Origin: JAYZDF01 sp036337945
GTDB lineage: Bacteria; Myxococcota; Kuafuiibacteriia; Kuafuiibacteriales; Kuafuiibacteriaceae
Length of the DNA stretch: 11,479 nucleotides
Reading direction: 5' to 3'
Assembly (NCBI GenBank): GCA_036337945.1
Contig: JAYZDF010000134.1
Span: forward strand, 1 to 11,479
In this document: positions 1-5,918 of the stretch, one piece after another
How positions within the stretch are numbered: position 1 is the stretch's first letter
Layout of the letters: each line of letters opens with the position of its first letter
Position numbers and translations under genes: made by a program
The notes under the pieces: model-generated
Database searches by the model: none
The model's input: only the letters and a program-made list of their open reading frames with translations
Told to the model about the DNA's origin: nothing

Positions 1-243
1 GATACGGCTGCCGATATCCGACTGATTCGAAGAATTCGACGCGATATCGAGCAAAGAGGACGCTCGTTTAGTTCGATTCGGCAGCAGTACTACGAGACTG
101 TCAGACCGATGCACCTCGCTTTTGTTGAGCCTTCAAAGCAATACGCTGACCTAATTATCCCGGAGGGTGGAGAGAACAGAATAGCTATCGATTTGGTGAT
201 AAAAAGCATGCAACAGCACTTGAGCCAACTTTCTGAGTCTTAA
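1..243 (+). CDS. udk: Uridine kinase, C-terminal 80 residues (5' end outside window)
   Basis: The frame is open from base 1 to a TAA stop at 241-243 and encodes 80 residues. The peptide begins DTAADIRLIRRIRRDIEQRG and continues with a YYETVRPMHLAFVEPSKQYAD stretch and an IIPEGGENRIAIDLV stretch. These match what I know of the C-terminal third of bacterial uridine kinases: the RRDxxxRGR region, the VRPMHxxFVEPSKxxAD motif and the final dimer-forming helix. The enzyme phosphorylates uridine and cytidine to UMP and CMP in cytosolic pyrimidine salvage. The N-terminal P-loop lies upstream of the window, so its integrity cannot be judged. The gene converges on the minus-strand START-domain gene, with 181 bp between the two stop codons. 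Confidence 0.9.
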   Translation, partial: DTAADIRLIRRIRRDIEQRGRSFSSIRQQYYETVRPMHLAFVEPSKQYADLIIPEGGENRIAIDLVIKSMQQHLSQLSES

Positions 244-251
244 GAGAAAAA

Positions 252-281
252 CCAAAGGGGCGTCTCACGACGCGCCTTTGG
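252..281 (-). terminator. Rho-independent terminator for the minus-strand START-domain gene group
   Basis: The arms CCAAAGGGGCGTC (252-264) and GACGCGCCTTTGG (269-281) form a 13-bp stem with one G-G mismatch and the loop TCAC. Read on the minus strand the stem is followed by TTTTTCTCTTA (251 down to 241), a proper T-tract. Read on the plus strand it is followed by CAAGAGAGAG with no T-run. It is therefore a canonical intrinsic terminator for the leftward transcript ending at 425. It may help end the udk transcript only by its stem, which starts 8 nt after the udk stop. Confidence 0.8.
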
Positions 282-283
282 CA

Positions 284-298
284 AGAGAGAGAGAGAGA
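284..298. repeat. GA dinucleotide microsatellite, A(GA)7
   Basis: Seven consecutive GA units lie directly beside the terminator stem in the convergent intergenic region between udk and the START-domain gene. The tract is non-coding. It may vary in length between strains by slippage. The rest of 299-424 is AT-rich and shows only weak short inverted repeats, such as AGTAC-AAA-GTACT at 301-313. Confidence 0.7.
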
Positions 299-424
299 TA
301 AGTACAAAGTACTAAAAAATAGCTAACAATTTGAAATAACTACATAAAAATCATTTCGTTAGAGTCGTAATCAATGACTCACATGGATTGAGTGGGTCTG
401 CGCAGTAGTTTGTGACAACTTTTT

Positions 425-1114
425 TTATAATCCAACTTTTGACCAATCAAAGCTGGCATCTACATAGCTAAGAGATTTTTCGTAAGGCAGAAGAACTTGC
501 CTTTTCAGGCCCGCTAACGTCTTTTTCGGAACGCCTTTAGAGACCAGATTCACGACCCAAGCGGGAATTGCTCCACCCGGATCAGTTTGCACTTCATATC
601 GGACGAGCGTTTTCTCTTTTGAGACAAAAGTCAGACGCCAGTTGAGTCGCAGCTTCTTCATCCGAACAACGCCGTCTATGGGCGGGCCATTTTTATGGGT
701 CGTGTCCACAGCAACGATGTCGATCACCCCATTTTCTGTGTCATAAGTCAGATTCGTTTCAACTACAACATCTCGGTCCGCCACGAGTGGGAAGTTACTT
801 CCGGTCCGGTTATAAATGATGACCTGCCCAAGCTTTTTATACTCTATCGCGTAGTTCGCCACGCATCTATGCATCCAAGATGTTTTGTTGTCTTGATCGT
901 TCAAGACGGCGAGCACTTTCTTTATAGAGGCATCAACTAGCGTCTCACCACGAAACGCGACAAAGGGACTGCCGGCAATTTTCTTGCGCCAAACCTGGAC
1001 CCCGTCGTCGTTGACGATCTCATCCCAGGTTCCTGAGGACGCAACGGACTCAGAAGAGAATGCCACCAGCGTCATCAGAAAAGACGCCAACAATTGAATT
1101 TGCGGTCGCTTCAT
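425..1114 (-). CDS. Secreted START-domain (lipid-binding) protein
   Basis: This is a 229-residue protein. Residues 1-26 form a signal peptide, with basic MKRPQ, a hydrophobic LLASFLMTLVAF core and a likely cut after SVASS or VAS. The rest is one START-like domain: VWRKK near 42, FRGET near 54, NRTGSNFPLVADRDVVV at 102-118, a Lys/Arg-rich strand at 151-160, and the hallmark YEVQTDPGGAIPAWVVN at 173-189, followed by the C-terminal helix VPKKTLAGLKRQV. START domains hold a hydrophobic ligand such as a lipid in a helix-grip fold. With a signal peptide and no anchor, this one probably acts in the periplasm; its ligand is unknown. Its ATG overlaps the stop of the upstream gene (TAATG at 1112-1116), so translation is probably coupled. 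The family call is firm, the role is not. Confidence 0.85.
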   Translation of the reverse strand: MKRPQIQLLASFLMTLVAFSSESVASSGTWDEIVNDDGVQVWRKKIAGSPFVAFRGETLVDASIKKVLAVLNDQDNKTSWMHRCVANYAIEYKKLGQVIIYNRTGSNFPLVADRDVVVETNLTYDTENGVIDIVAVDTTHKNGPPIDGVVRMKKLRLNWRLTFVSKEKTLVRYEVQTDPGGAIPAWVVNLVSKGVPKKTLAGLKRQVLLPYEKSLSYVDASFDWSKVGL

Positions 1115-2073
1115 TACGTTCGACGTGGCCTCCAGAACAGAATTGCCAGCAAGAACAAATACAAACTGGCTCCTGTTGGGTCTACGGTATCACAACTGCA
1201 AGCCGATTCTTTATCCGCTAGACCACCGATATTGGCGCCTGAATCTAAGGTTTGAACTCCGCTGTCAGGAAGGTCTGCGAGAGAAGTGTCTTGATTCACA
1301 CCTGCATCAAGGTTCTCTGTGTTGTGCTGAACTCTCAGGAAGAAACGACTGTATGACAACTGGCTAAGTCCTCGTTGATCCACAATTTTTGCTCGAATTG
1401 TCCAATCGCCTTCGGGCAAATCTTTCGTATCCCAGTTGAATTCGCCCTCTGACGCAGCGGGCAAACGATCGGCGAGAACCCGGAAGTTTTCGCCGACCGT
1501 AGAACTCGAAACCTCAAGTGTTACTGTCCCTGTCCCATCTGGGTCAAAAGCTTCATATTTTATCAGAAACGAATCATCCGCCAAATAATACGGACTGTCT
1601 GGTCGAGAGATAATCACAGCGGGATGAATTTCGTCACCAGGGTGCGCAACTGTGACTACGCCTCGCGCGAAAGCCACGACTCGCAAAAGAGCCATTTCTT
1701 CCGGAGGCTCGTCAATCAGAGACCAGATAAAATAAGAACCCGGCGCGACGGTAGACGTGTTCCACACATAACGATTGGTGAGGTCGGCCTCATCGATGCC
1801 GCGCACGATAACTTCACCTGTGAGATCGTCTGGAATGACTCCGGGCTGAAAAGTCCGGGGCATTCTGTTTGTATAAAACCAGTTCACCGTTACAGTGCCA
1901 GTCGGAGAGGGCCCATCGTAATCTGACCATTCAAGGGTGAACTCTTCGTCAACGACCTCGCCAACGCTGCGAGGCGTCTCTGGCCAAGCCACGGGCGGAA
2001 CACCGCTGATATGTCGAATAGGAGGCCCTGGGTCCTGTACAAGCAAGACGAGCAGTAATGCTGATAAATTCAA
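1114..2073 (-). CDS. Secreted two-repeat beta-sandwich protein with MYXO-CTERM-like sorting tail
   Basis: The protein has 319 residues and a TTG start, chosen for a GAGG ribosome site 7 nt upstream and the short hydrophobic leader MNLSALLLVLLV. Two related Ig/FnIII-like modules follow. Module 1 (about 45-118) contains DYDG, GTVTVNW and WNTSTVAPGSYFI; module 2 (about 169-248) contains FDPDG, GTVTLEV and WDTKDLPEGDWTI. Residues 251-288 are a low-complexity linker rich in Asp, Ser and Gly. The C-terminus has C292-S-C294, a hydrophobic segment at about 300-314 and the basic end RPRRT. That order matches MYXO-CTERM tails, which are thought to direct processing and surface attachment. The protein therefore probably sits on the outer surface or is released. 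No catalytic motif is visible. It is translationally coupled to the START-domain gene, which suggests a shared envelope role. Confidence 0.75.
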   Translation of the reverse strand: MNLSALLLVLLVQDPGPPIRHISGVPPVAWPETPRSVGEVVDEEFTLEWSDYDGPSPTGTVTVNWFYTNRMPRTFQPGVIPDDLTGEVIVRGIDEADLTNRYVWNTSTVAPGSYFIWSLIDEPPEEMALLRVVAFARGVVTVAHPGDEIHPAVIISRPDSPYYLADDSFLIKYEAFDPDGTGTVTLEVSSSTVGENFRVLADRLPAASEGEFNWDTKDLPEGDWTIRAKIVDQRGLSQLSYSRFFLRVQHNTENLDAGVNQDTSLADLPDSGVQTLDSGANIGGLADKESACSCDTVDPTGASLYLFLLAILFWRPRRT

Positions 2074-2182
2074 TCCAAAGCCTCAATACTCACAAAAGTT
2101 CTCGTGAGAAAAGTTTAGGAGTCATTGGCTCCTATTTCCACCAAGAAGGCTCTAGACTGCTGATTGCTTCAGCAACAAAAGC
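2074..2182. other. Intergenic spacer with two short hairpins, no clear terminator
   Basis: This 109-bp gap separates two minus-strand genes. It holds TAGGAG-N7-CTCCTA (2116-2121 with 2129-2134) and TGCTGA-TTGCT-TCAGCA (2158-2163 with 2169-2174). On the minus strand the first stem is followed by AAACTTTTCTC, a weak T-rich tail; the second has no T-run. Partial termination or mRNA processing after the lipoprotein gene is possible. The leader of the 2073 gene, with its GAGG ribosome site, is at the left edge. Confidence 0.4.
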
Positions 2183-2701
2183 TTACATTTCTCCTCGAAC
2201 AGACGCCTCGCAACTATAAGCGATTTGTCCTGATTTAGGATCTAGAATTTCGAGAATCGCGGTGTAAACGCTGACTTTACCTTGAGCAATGCGTTCCGAC
2301 ATTCGTAGCAAACGCCCCTGTGCATCAAAATCCCGGGCTCCACCTTTGGGAGTCATTTCGTAAACACCACTCATTCGCATACGCCGCTCAAGAACGGAGA
2401 GTAAGTATGTAGGGTCTAGTTCTTGACCGGTTTTGTCTTCGAAACCCGTGAGTATGATTTTCGGTTTCGCAACATCTACGTCGGGAGCCGTTGCCCTCCA
2501 CCTTTCAATCCATCCACCTGCGACACAACGTTTCATCAGCTTCTTCGCTATCGTTTTGAAATCCGTGCGAGTTGGACCGGGAGGTGGTGCCGGCTTCTTA
2601 ACCACTTTTTGAGGTGGTTTTGGCGCAGGCGTTTTTCCGCTACAGCCCGCAATCGCAACCGCACATCCAAGAAAAAGAGAATATTTAGGAATCATCTTCA
2701 T
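2183..2701 (-). CDS. LpoB/CsgG-like outer-membrane lipoprotein
   Basis: From the ATG at 2701 the protein has 172 residues. I chose this start because it gives a compact lipoprotein signal, MKMIPKYSLFLGCAVAIAGC, with lipobox IAGC and the lipidated Cys at 20. Ser at +2 fits outer-membrane sorting. The frame is open further upstream to 2830, but that part lies inside sfsA, and no start has a good ribosome site. A Pro/Lys-rich tether (about 24-43) precedes a globular domain. The stretch PKIILTGFEDKTGQELDPTY (80-99), the helix LLSVLERRMRMSG, and the closing VSVYTAILEILDPKSGQIAY match the LpoB/CsgG-type fold, known from activators of penicillin-binding proteins. The middle of that domain is shorter than usual. 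A role in peptidoglycan synthesis is an inference. It lies 53 bp after sfsA and is probably cotranscribed with it. Confidence 0.7.
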   Translation of the reverse strand: MKMIPKYSLFLGCAVAIAGCSGKTPAPKPPQKVVKKPAPPPGPTRTDFKTIAKKLMKRCVAGGWIERWRATAPDVDVAKPKIILTGFEDKTGQELDPTYLLSVLERRMRMSGVYEMTPKGGARDFDAQGRLLRMSERIAQGKVSVYTAILEILDPKSGQIAYSCEASVRGEM

Positions 2702-2754
2702 AAGCGTAATAGTTGACGCTCCAACACACAATTGGCTTTGCATTGTGATCGCGG

Positions 2755-3507
2755 TCAGGATGAATAAACTCGTATTCTCCCCTGATATAGAAAACCCTGG
2801 TCGGTCACGGTGAAGCCAAGACCAATGCAATCAACGCCCGACTTCCGAGCCTCGGCGAGAGCTCTGGCAAAATCCGGGTCCACAGGATGAGGTCTTATGC
2901 GGCGAATGTCCTCGCGCTGAGCTACAAATATGACTGAAGCCCGGTGTCCATTTTGAGCAAACGCCCTGAGCGCTTCGAGATGCCGAAGGGCTCTTGATGA
3001 CGGAGCATCAGGAAACAGTCCTGTACCGTTTTGCGCGGCAACAACCGATTTGACCTCAATAAGATGAGTTTCTCTTTTGGCTGTAACAATCTCAAAATCG
3101 AGGCGAGAAGATTCATGCCGAACTTCTTGGCGAATCTGGGTCCAACGCGAGAAAGGTCTAAGAGTACGGCTCTCGAGCACTTGCCTGACCAGACGATTTG
3201 CACCCGCGGGGTCAACACTCACTCTCACAACTCTACGTTTATCGGCGGAGTTCGGTGTATCGACCATCACGAGGGAGTACTCTGTCTTACGTTTTTCGGA
3301 GGGCTGGTGACTGACGTAGACCTGAGCGCCGGGTTCAACGATGCCGTCCAGCCGACCCCGGTCTGCCATGTGAGCGACTACACATCTTCCGTCTTTCAAT
3401 CGAACATCGCACAAAAATTGTTTGTAACGTCGAAGCAATACTCCCTTTAGCCATGGCCCATTCAAGCGATGTGGAATTATGTGCTGTGAATCCGGTGACT
3501 TCCTCAA
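2755..3507 (-). CDS. sfsA: SfsA family protein (sugar fermentation stimulation / nuclease-like)
   Basis: The protein has 250 residues with a TTG start; AAGG lies about 9 nt upstream. The N-terminal part carries LKGVLLRRYKQFLCDV (20-35), then GRLDGIVEPGAQVYVSH (51-67) and KRKTEYS, typical of the SfsA OB-like half. The common HCPNTG motif is replaced by AHMADRG. The C-terminal half has SSRLDFEI (133-140), LIEVKSV (149-155) and GLFPDAPSSRALRHLEAL (163-180). D137, E151 and K153 form a PD-(D/E)xK-like set, as I recall from SfsA structures. E. coli SfsA was linked to maltose metabolism and DNA binding, but its true function is unsettled. The gene is divergent from the histidine operon across 196 bp and leads the minus-strand group. 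Confidence 0.85.
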   Translation of the reverse strand: MRKSPDSQHIIPHRLNGPWLKGVLLRRYKQFLCDVRLKDGRCVVAHMADRGRLDGIVEPGAQVYVSHQPSEKRKTEYSLVMVDTPNSADKRRVVRVSVDPAGANRLVRQVLESRTLRPFSRWTQIRQEVRHESSRLDFEIVTAKRETHLIEVKSVVAAQNGTGLFPDAPSSRALRHLEALRAFAQNGHRASVIFVAQREDIRRIRPHPVDPDFARALAEARKSGVDCIGLGFTVTDQGFLYQGRIRVYSS

Positions 3508-3526
3508 GGGTGTTTTCCTTGTTCAA

Positions 3527-3535
3527 ATTCTAGCA
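3527..3535 (-). promoter_or_regulatory. Candidate extended -10 promoter of sfsA
   Basis: On the minus strand the sequence reads TGCTAGAAT: an extended -10 (TGn) followed by TAGAAT, five of six matches to TATAAT. It lies about 20 nt upstream of the TTG start. No good -35 hexamer exists 16-18 nt further upstream, which fits an extended -10 promoter. Predicted from sequence only. Confidence 0.45.
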
Positions 3536-3562
3536 TCAGTTCCACAAAACCATCGAAAATAT

Positions 3563-3574
3563 GCATAACAATGC
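3563..3574. promoter_or_regulatory. Candidate operator copy 1 (palindrome GCATAACAATGC)
   Basis: This is a 12-bp inverted repeat with GCAT/ATGC arms and a 4-nt centre. Read on the minus strand it is GCATTGTTATGC, which matches 11 of 12 bases of the second copy at 3652-3663. It lies 28 bp upstream of the sfsA extended -10. The binding protein is unknown. Confidence 0.4.
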
Positions 3575-3631
3575 CAGAAGAGATGTCTATCTGGCTTAGT
3601 AGAATGCCTAGAAACCAGAGTTTCAACGGTT

Positions 3632-3661
3632 TTGTCGGGCAGATGACGGTGGCATTGTAAT
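3632..3661 (+). promoter_or_regulatory. Candidate sigma-70-type promoter of the histidine operon
   Basis: TTGTCG (3632-3637) and TGTAAT (3656-3661, five of six matches to TATAAT) are separated by 18 nt. The predicted transcript would start near 3668, about 36 nt before the hisG ATG at 3704. I see no His-rich leader peptide, attenuator or T-box in the short leader, so control is more likely at initiation. Confidence 0.45.
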
Positions 3662-3663
3662 GC
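3652..3663. promoter_or_regulatory. Candidate operator copy 2 (palindrome GCATTGTAATGC), overlapping the his -10
   Basis: This is a 12-bp inverted repeat with perfect 5-bp arms GCATT/AATGC around GT. It covers the whole candidate -10 hexamer of the his promoter, so a bound protein would block RNA polymerase. Copy 1 is 89 bp upstream, centre to centre. Confidence 0.45.
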
Positions 3664-3703
3664 AGTATTGCTCTCATCCTGCAATGGTGGCACCTGTAAG
3701 CAC

Positions 3704-4573
3704 ATGAGCGATTCAAATATACTATTTGCTCTGCCTAAAGGTAGAATGCAGAATGGCGTGCTCGAACTTCTTTCCGCCGCTGGCATTAAAATTCGAATGA
3801 CCGAGCGTGGATATCGCCCGCTCGTTTCCTATCCAGGCATTGAAGCAAAAATACTTAAACCCCAGAACATAATTGAAATGCTCCATGTTGGAACTCGTGA
3901 TCTTGGTTTCGCTGGCGCAGATTGGGTCGCCGAGCTCAATGCAGATGTTATTGAGCTACTAGATACCGAAATGGATCCGGTTCGGCTAGTCGCTGCAGCA
4001 CCAAACCCCCTTTTGCAAAACGGAGAATTACCAACTGACCGGCATCTCGTCATCGCTTCGGAGTATGAGACACTTACAAAAAAATGGATCGAAGACGACA
4101 AGCTTGATGCTACGTTTGTTCATTCTTACGGGGCAACGGAGGTTTTCCCGCCGGAGGACGCGGACTGTATCGTCGATAATACCTCAACGGGCAGCACACT
4201 CCGGGCGAATAACCTAAAAATCCTCCGTGAATTAATGCGCTCTTCTACGCGGCTTTACGCAAGCAAGAAAGCTATGGAGGATAAAGAGAAGGTGGCGGTC
4301 ATCGAAAAAGTCGTCGTTCTCGTGAAATCCGTCCTCGAAGCTCGTAAGAAGGTGATGATCGAATTGAACGTATCTAACGAAAACCTTGATGGTGTCATCG
4401 CAGCCCTCCCATCAATGCGCGAGCCAACCGTCGCACCTTTACACGGCGGAAACTCAGGCTTCGCAGTAAAATCAGCGGTACCACGTAAGGCGCTGCCACA
4501 GCTGATACCCGAACTGAAGAAAAGCGGCGGGACAGATATCATTGTAACCGCGCTGTCGCAGATCGTCTCATGA
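3704..4573 (+). CDS. hisG: ATP phosphoribosyltransferase, long form with regulatory domain
   Basis: This 289-residue enzyme joins ATP and PRPP, the first committed step of histidine synthesis. The catalytic part has the N-terminal LFALPKGRM (7-15), LGFAGADW (67-74) and the PRPP-phosphate loop DNTSTGSTLRANNL (158-171). Residues about 213-289 form the ACT-like regulatory domain, with PTVAPL (241-246), GFAVKSAVP and the final GTDIIVTALSQIV. This makes it the long, hexameric form that senses histidine itself and does not need HisZ. I chose the ATG at 3704 because the family normally begins just before the first LPKGR strand and the predicted transcript starts near 3668. An in-frame TTG at 3668 would add 12 unsupported residues. 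The ribosome site is weak. Its TGA overlaps the hisH ATG (ATGA, 4570-4573). Confidence 0.95.
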   Translation: MSDSNILFALPKGRMQNGVLELLSAAGIKIRMTERGYRPLVSYPGIEAKILKPQNIIEMLHVGTRDLGFAGADWVAELNADVIELLDTEMDPVRLVAAAPNPLLQNGELPTDRHLVIASEYETLTKKWIEDDKLDATFVHSYGATEVFPPEDADCIVDNTSTGSTLRANNLKILRELMRSSTRLYASKKAMEDKEKVAVIEKVVVLVKSVLEARKKVMIELNVSNENLDGVIAALPSMREPTVAPLHGGNSGFAVKSAVPRKALPQLIPELKKSGGTDIIVTALSQIVS

Positions 4574-5163
4574 AAGTCTTTGTTGTTGGGACCGGAACCG
4601 CAAATACAGCCTCAGTCCTCGCGGGTCTTCGACGCGCTGGTGCAGATCCCGAACTGACCACAGACGCATCAATATTAAAGGACGCTGCTCATGTGGTTTT
4701 GCCAGGTGTAGGCGCTTTTGAGGCGGCACGCACCAGACTGGATGAGTTCGCACTCGTAGAAATACTGAAAGGCCGGATAGAGGAAGATCAACCCACGCTC
4801 GGTATTTGCCTCGGTCTGCAGCTCATGTGCGAAACCAGTGAAGAAAGTCCGGGAGCAAAAGGACTTGGAATTATCAATGGTCATATAGAGCGCTTCCCCA
4901 ATTCTGTCCGCGTGCCTCAGCTCGGTTGGAATCAAGTGCGAGCCAGTGATGAATGCAAGTTTCTCAGTTCCGGCTATGCTTACTTTGCGAATTCTTATCG
5001 GCTTGTTACACCTCCACAAGGGTGGAATTGCGCTACAACCGAGCACGCGGGCTCTTTCACTTCGGCGTTCGAACGAGGGAACATATTGGCATGTCAGTTT
5101 CATCCTGAACTCTCCGGAGAATTCGGATTGAATCTCATGAAGAGCTGGTTAGGGAGACATTAG
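4570..5163 (+). CDS. hisH: Imidazole glycerol phosphate synthase, glutaminase subunit
   Basis: The 197-residue protein is the class I glutamine amidotransferase half of IGP synthase; it releases ammonia that is channelled to HisF. The triad is complete: nucleophile Cys80 in LGICLGLQLM, His178 and Glu180 in CQFHPE. The oxyanion strand PGVGAF (45-50) is present, as are PQLGWN (116-121) and the glycine-rich start VVGTGTANTASV. One departure is FANSY at 139-143, where most family members have F-V-H-S-Y, so a conserved non-catalytic His is Asn. The ATG overlaps the hisG stop, and hisF begins 2 nt after the stop. Stoichiometric expression with HisF is expected because the two form a heterodimer. 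Confidence 0.95.
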   Translation: MKVFVVGTGTANTASVLAGLRRAGADPELTTDASILKDAAHVVLPGVGAFEAARTRLDEFALVEILKGRIEEDQPTLGICLGLQLMCETSEESPGAKGLGIINGHIERFPNSVRVPQLGWNQVRASDECKFLSSGYAYFANSYRLVTPPQGWNCATTEHAGSFTSAFERGNILACQFHPELSGEFGLNLMKSWLGRH

Positions 5164-5165
5164 GA

Positions 5166-5918
5166 ATGCTTACCGTACGAATCATACCGTGCCTCGACTG
5201 CCGAGACGGTCGCGTTGTGAAGGGCGTTAAGTTTCAAGGTCTGCGTGATGCAGGTAATCCTGCTGAGTTGGCACAAAGTTACGAATTACAAGGCGCAGAC
5301 GAGATTGTCCTTCTTGATGTTTCCGCAACACCTCAGGGGCGCGCCAATCAGACAGATACGGTCAAAGAAGTCCGTAATCGTCTTTCTATACCGCTCACAG
5401 TTGGCGGTGGCGTACGCAAGGTGGAGGATGCCGCACGGCTATTGGGAGCTGGAGCAGACAAAGTGGGTATCAACACGGCCGCCGTCGACAATCCAGATTT
5501 GATAAATGAAATTGCTGAACGCTTCGGTTGCCAGTGTACCGTGATTGCGATTGACGCAGCATGGACTGGTGGTAACTGGGAAGTGGTCACTTTATCTGGT
5601 AAGAACCGCACCGGCATCGACGCAATTGAGTGGGCAAAAGAAACGACTAGACGTGGCGCGGGAGAGATCCTGCTCACAAGCTGGGACCGCGACGGAACGC
5701 GTTCCGGTTACGACCTAAATCTACTAAGCGCGGTGTCAGAGGCAGTTAATGTACCCGTAATTGCTTCGGGCGGAGCCGATTCTCCCCAACACATGGTTGA
5801 TGCACTCAAATCTGGCGCACACGCGGTTCTTGCGGCTTCAATTTTTCATGACGGAGACTACACGGTCTCCTCGGTAAAAGACGAACTTACGAAGCACGGA
5901 ATAGAGATTAGAAAATGA
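5166..5918 (+). CDS. hisF: Imidazole glycerol phosphate synthase, cyclase subunit
   Basis: The 250-residue TIM barrel converts PRFAR plus HisH-derived ammonia to imidazole glycerol phosphate and AICAR. Both catalytic aspartates are at the standard positions: Asp11 in IPCLDCRDGRVVKGV and Asp130 in VIAIDAAW. Phosphate-binding loops are seen at VGGGVR (79-84) and in VIASGGA near the C-terminus. The LLTSWDRDGTRSGYD strand carries the third conserved acid. AGGGAG at 5151-5156 gives a strong ribosome site 9 nt before the ATG, and lies inside the end of hisH. The gene ends in ATGA overlapping the start of the hisA fusion (5915-5918). Length and motifs are typical, with no sign of decay. Confidence 0.96.
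   Translation: MLTVRIIPCLDCRDGRVVKGVKFQGLRDAGNPAELAQSYELQGADEIVLLDVSATPQGRANQTDTVKEVRNRLSIPLTVGGGVRKVEDAARLLGAGADKVGINTAAVDNPDLINEIAERFGCQCTVIAIDAAWTGGNWEVVTLSGKNRTGIDAIEWAKETTRRGAGEILLTSWDRDGTRSGYDLNLLSAVSEAVNVPVIASGGADSPQHMVDALKSGAHAVLAASIFHDGDYTVSSVKDELTKHGIEIRK

Noticed and set aside
284..298. GA tract considered as a phase-variation switch
   Set aside because: It is between convergent genes and neither in a coding frame nor near a promoter, so length change should have no obvious effect.
2702..2830. Upstream extension of the LpoB-like frame to 2830
   Set aside because: The extension lies inside sfsA and would bury the lipoprotein signal 43 residues from the N-terminus.
3561..3599. Twelve-codon ATG frame upstream of hisG that could be a histidine leader peptide
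   Set aside because: It has a single His codon, no ribosome site, and lies upstream of the best his promoter candidate; no alternative hairpins of an attenuator follow it.
3668..3703. In-frame TTG start giving hisG 12 extra residues
   Set aside because: The added residues are Cys-rich and unlike the family, the TTG sits at the predicted transcript start, and the ATG at 3704 gives the normal HisG N-terminus.
3504..3786. Minus-strand frames spanning the sfsA/hisG intergenic region and the hisG start
   Set aside because: They are antisense to the conserved hisG N-terminus, and their peptides are rich in Cys/His without any recognisable pattern.
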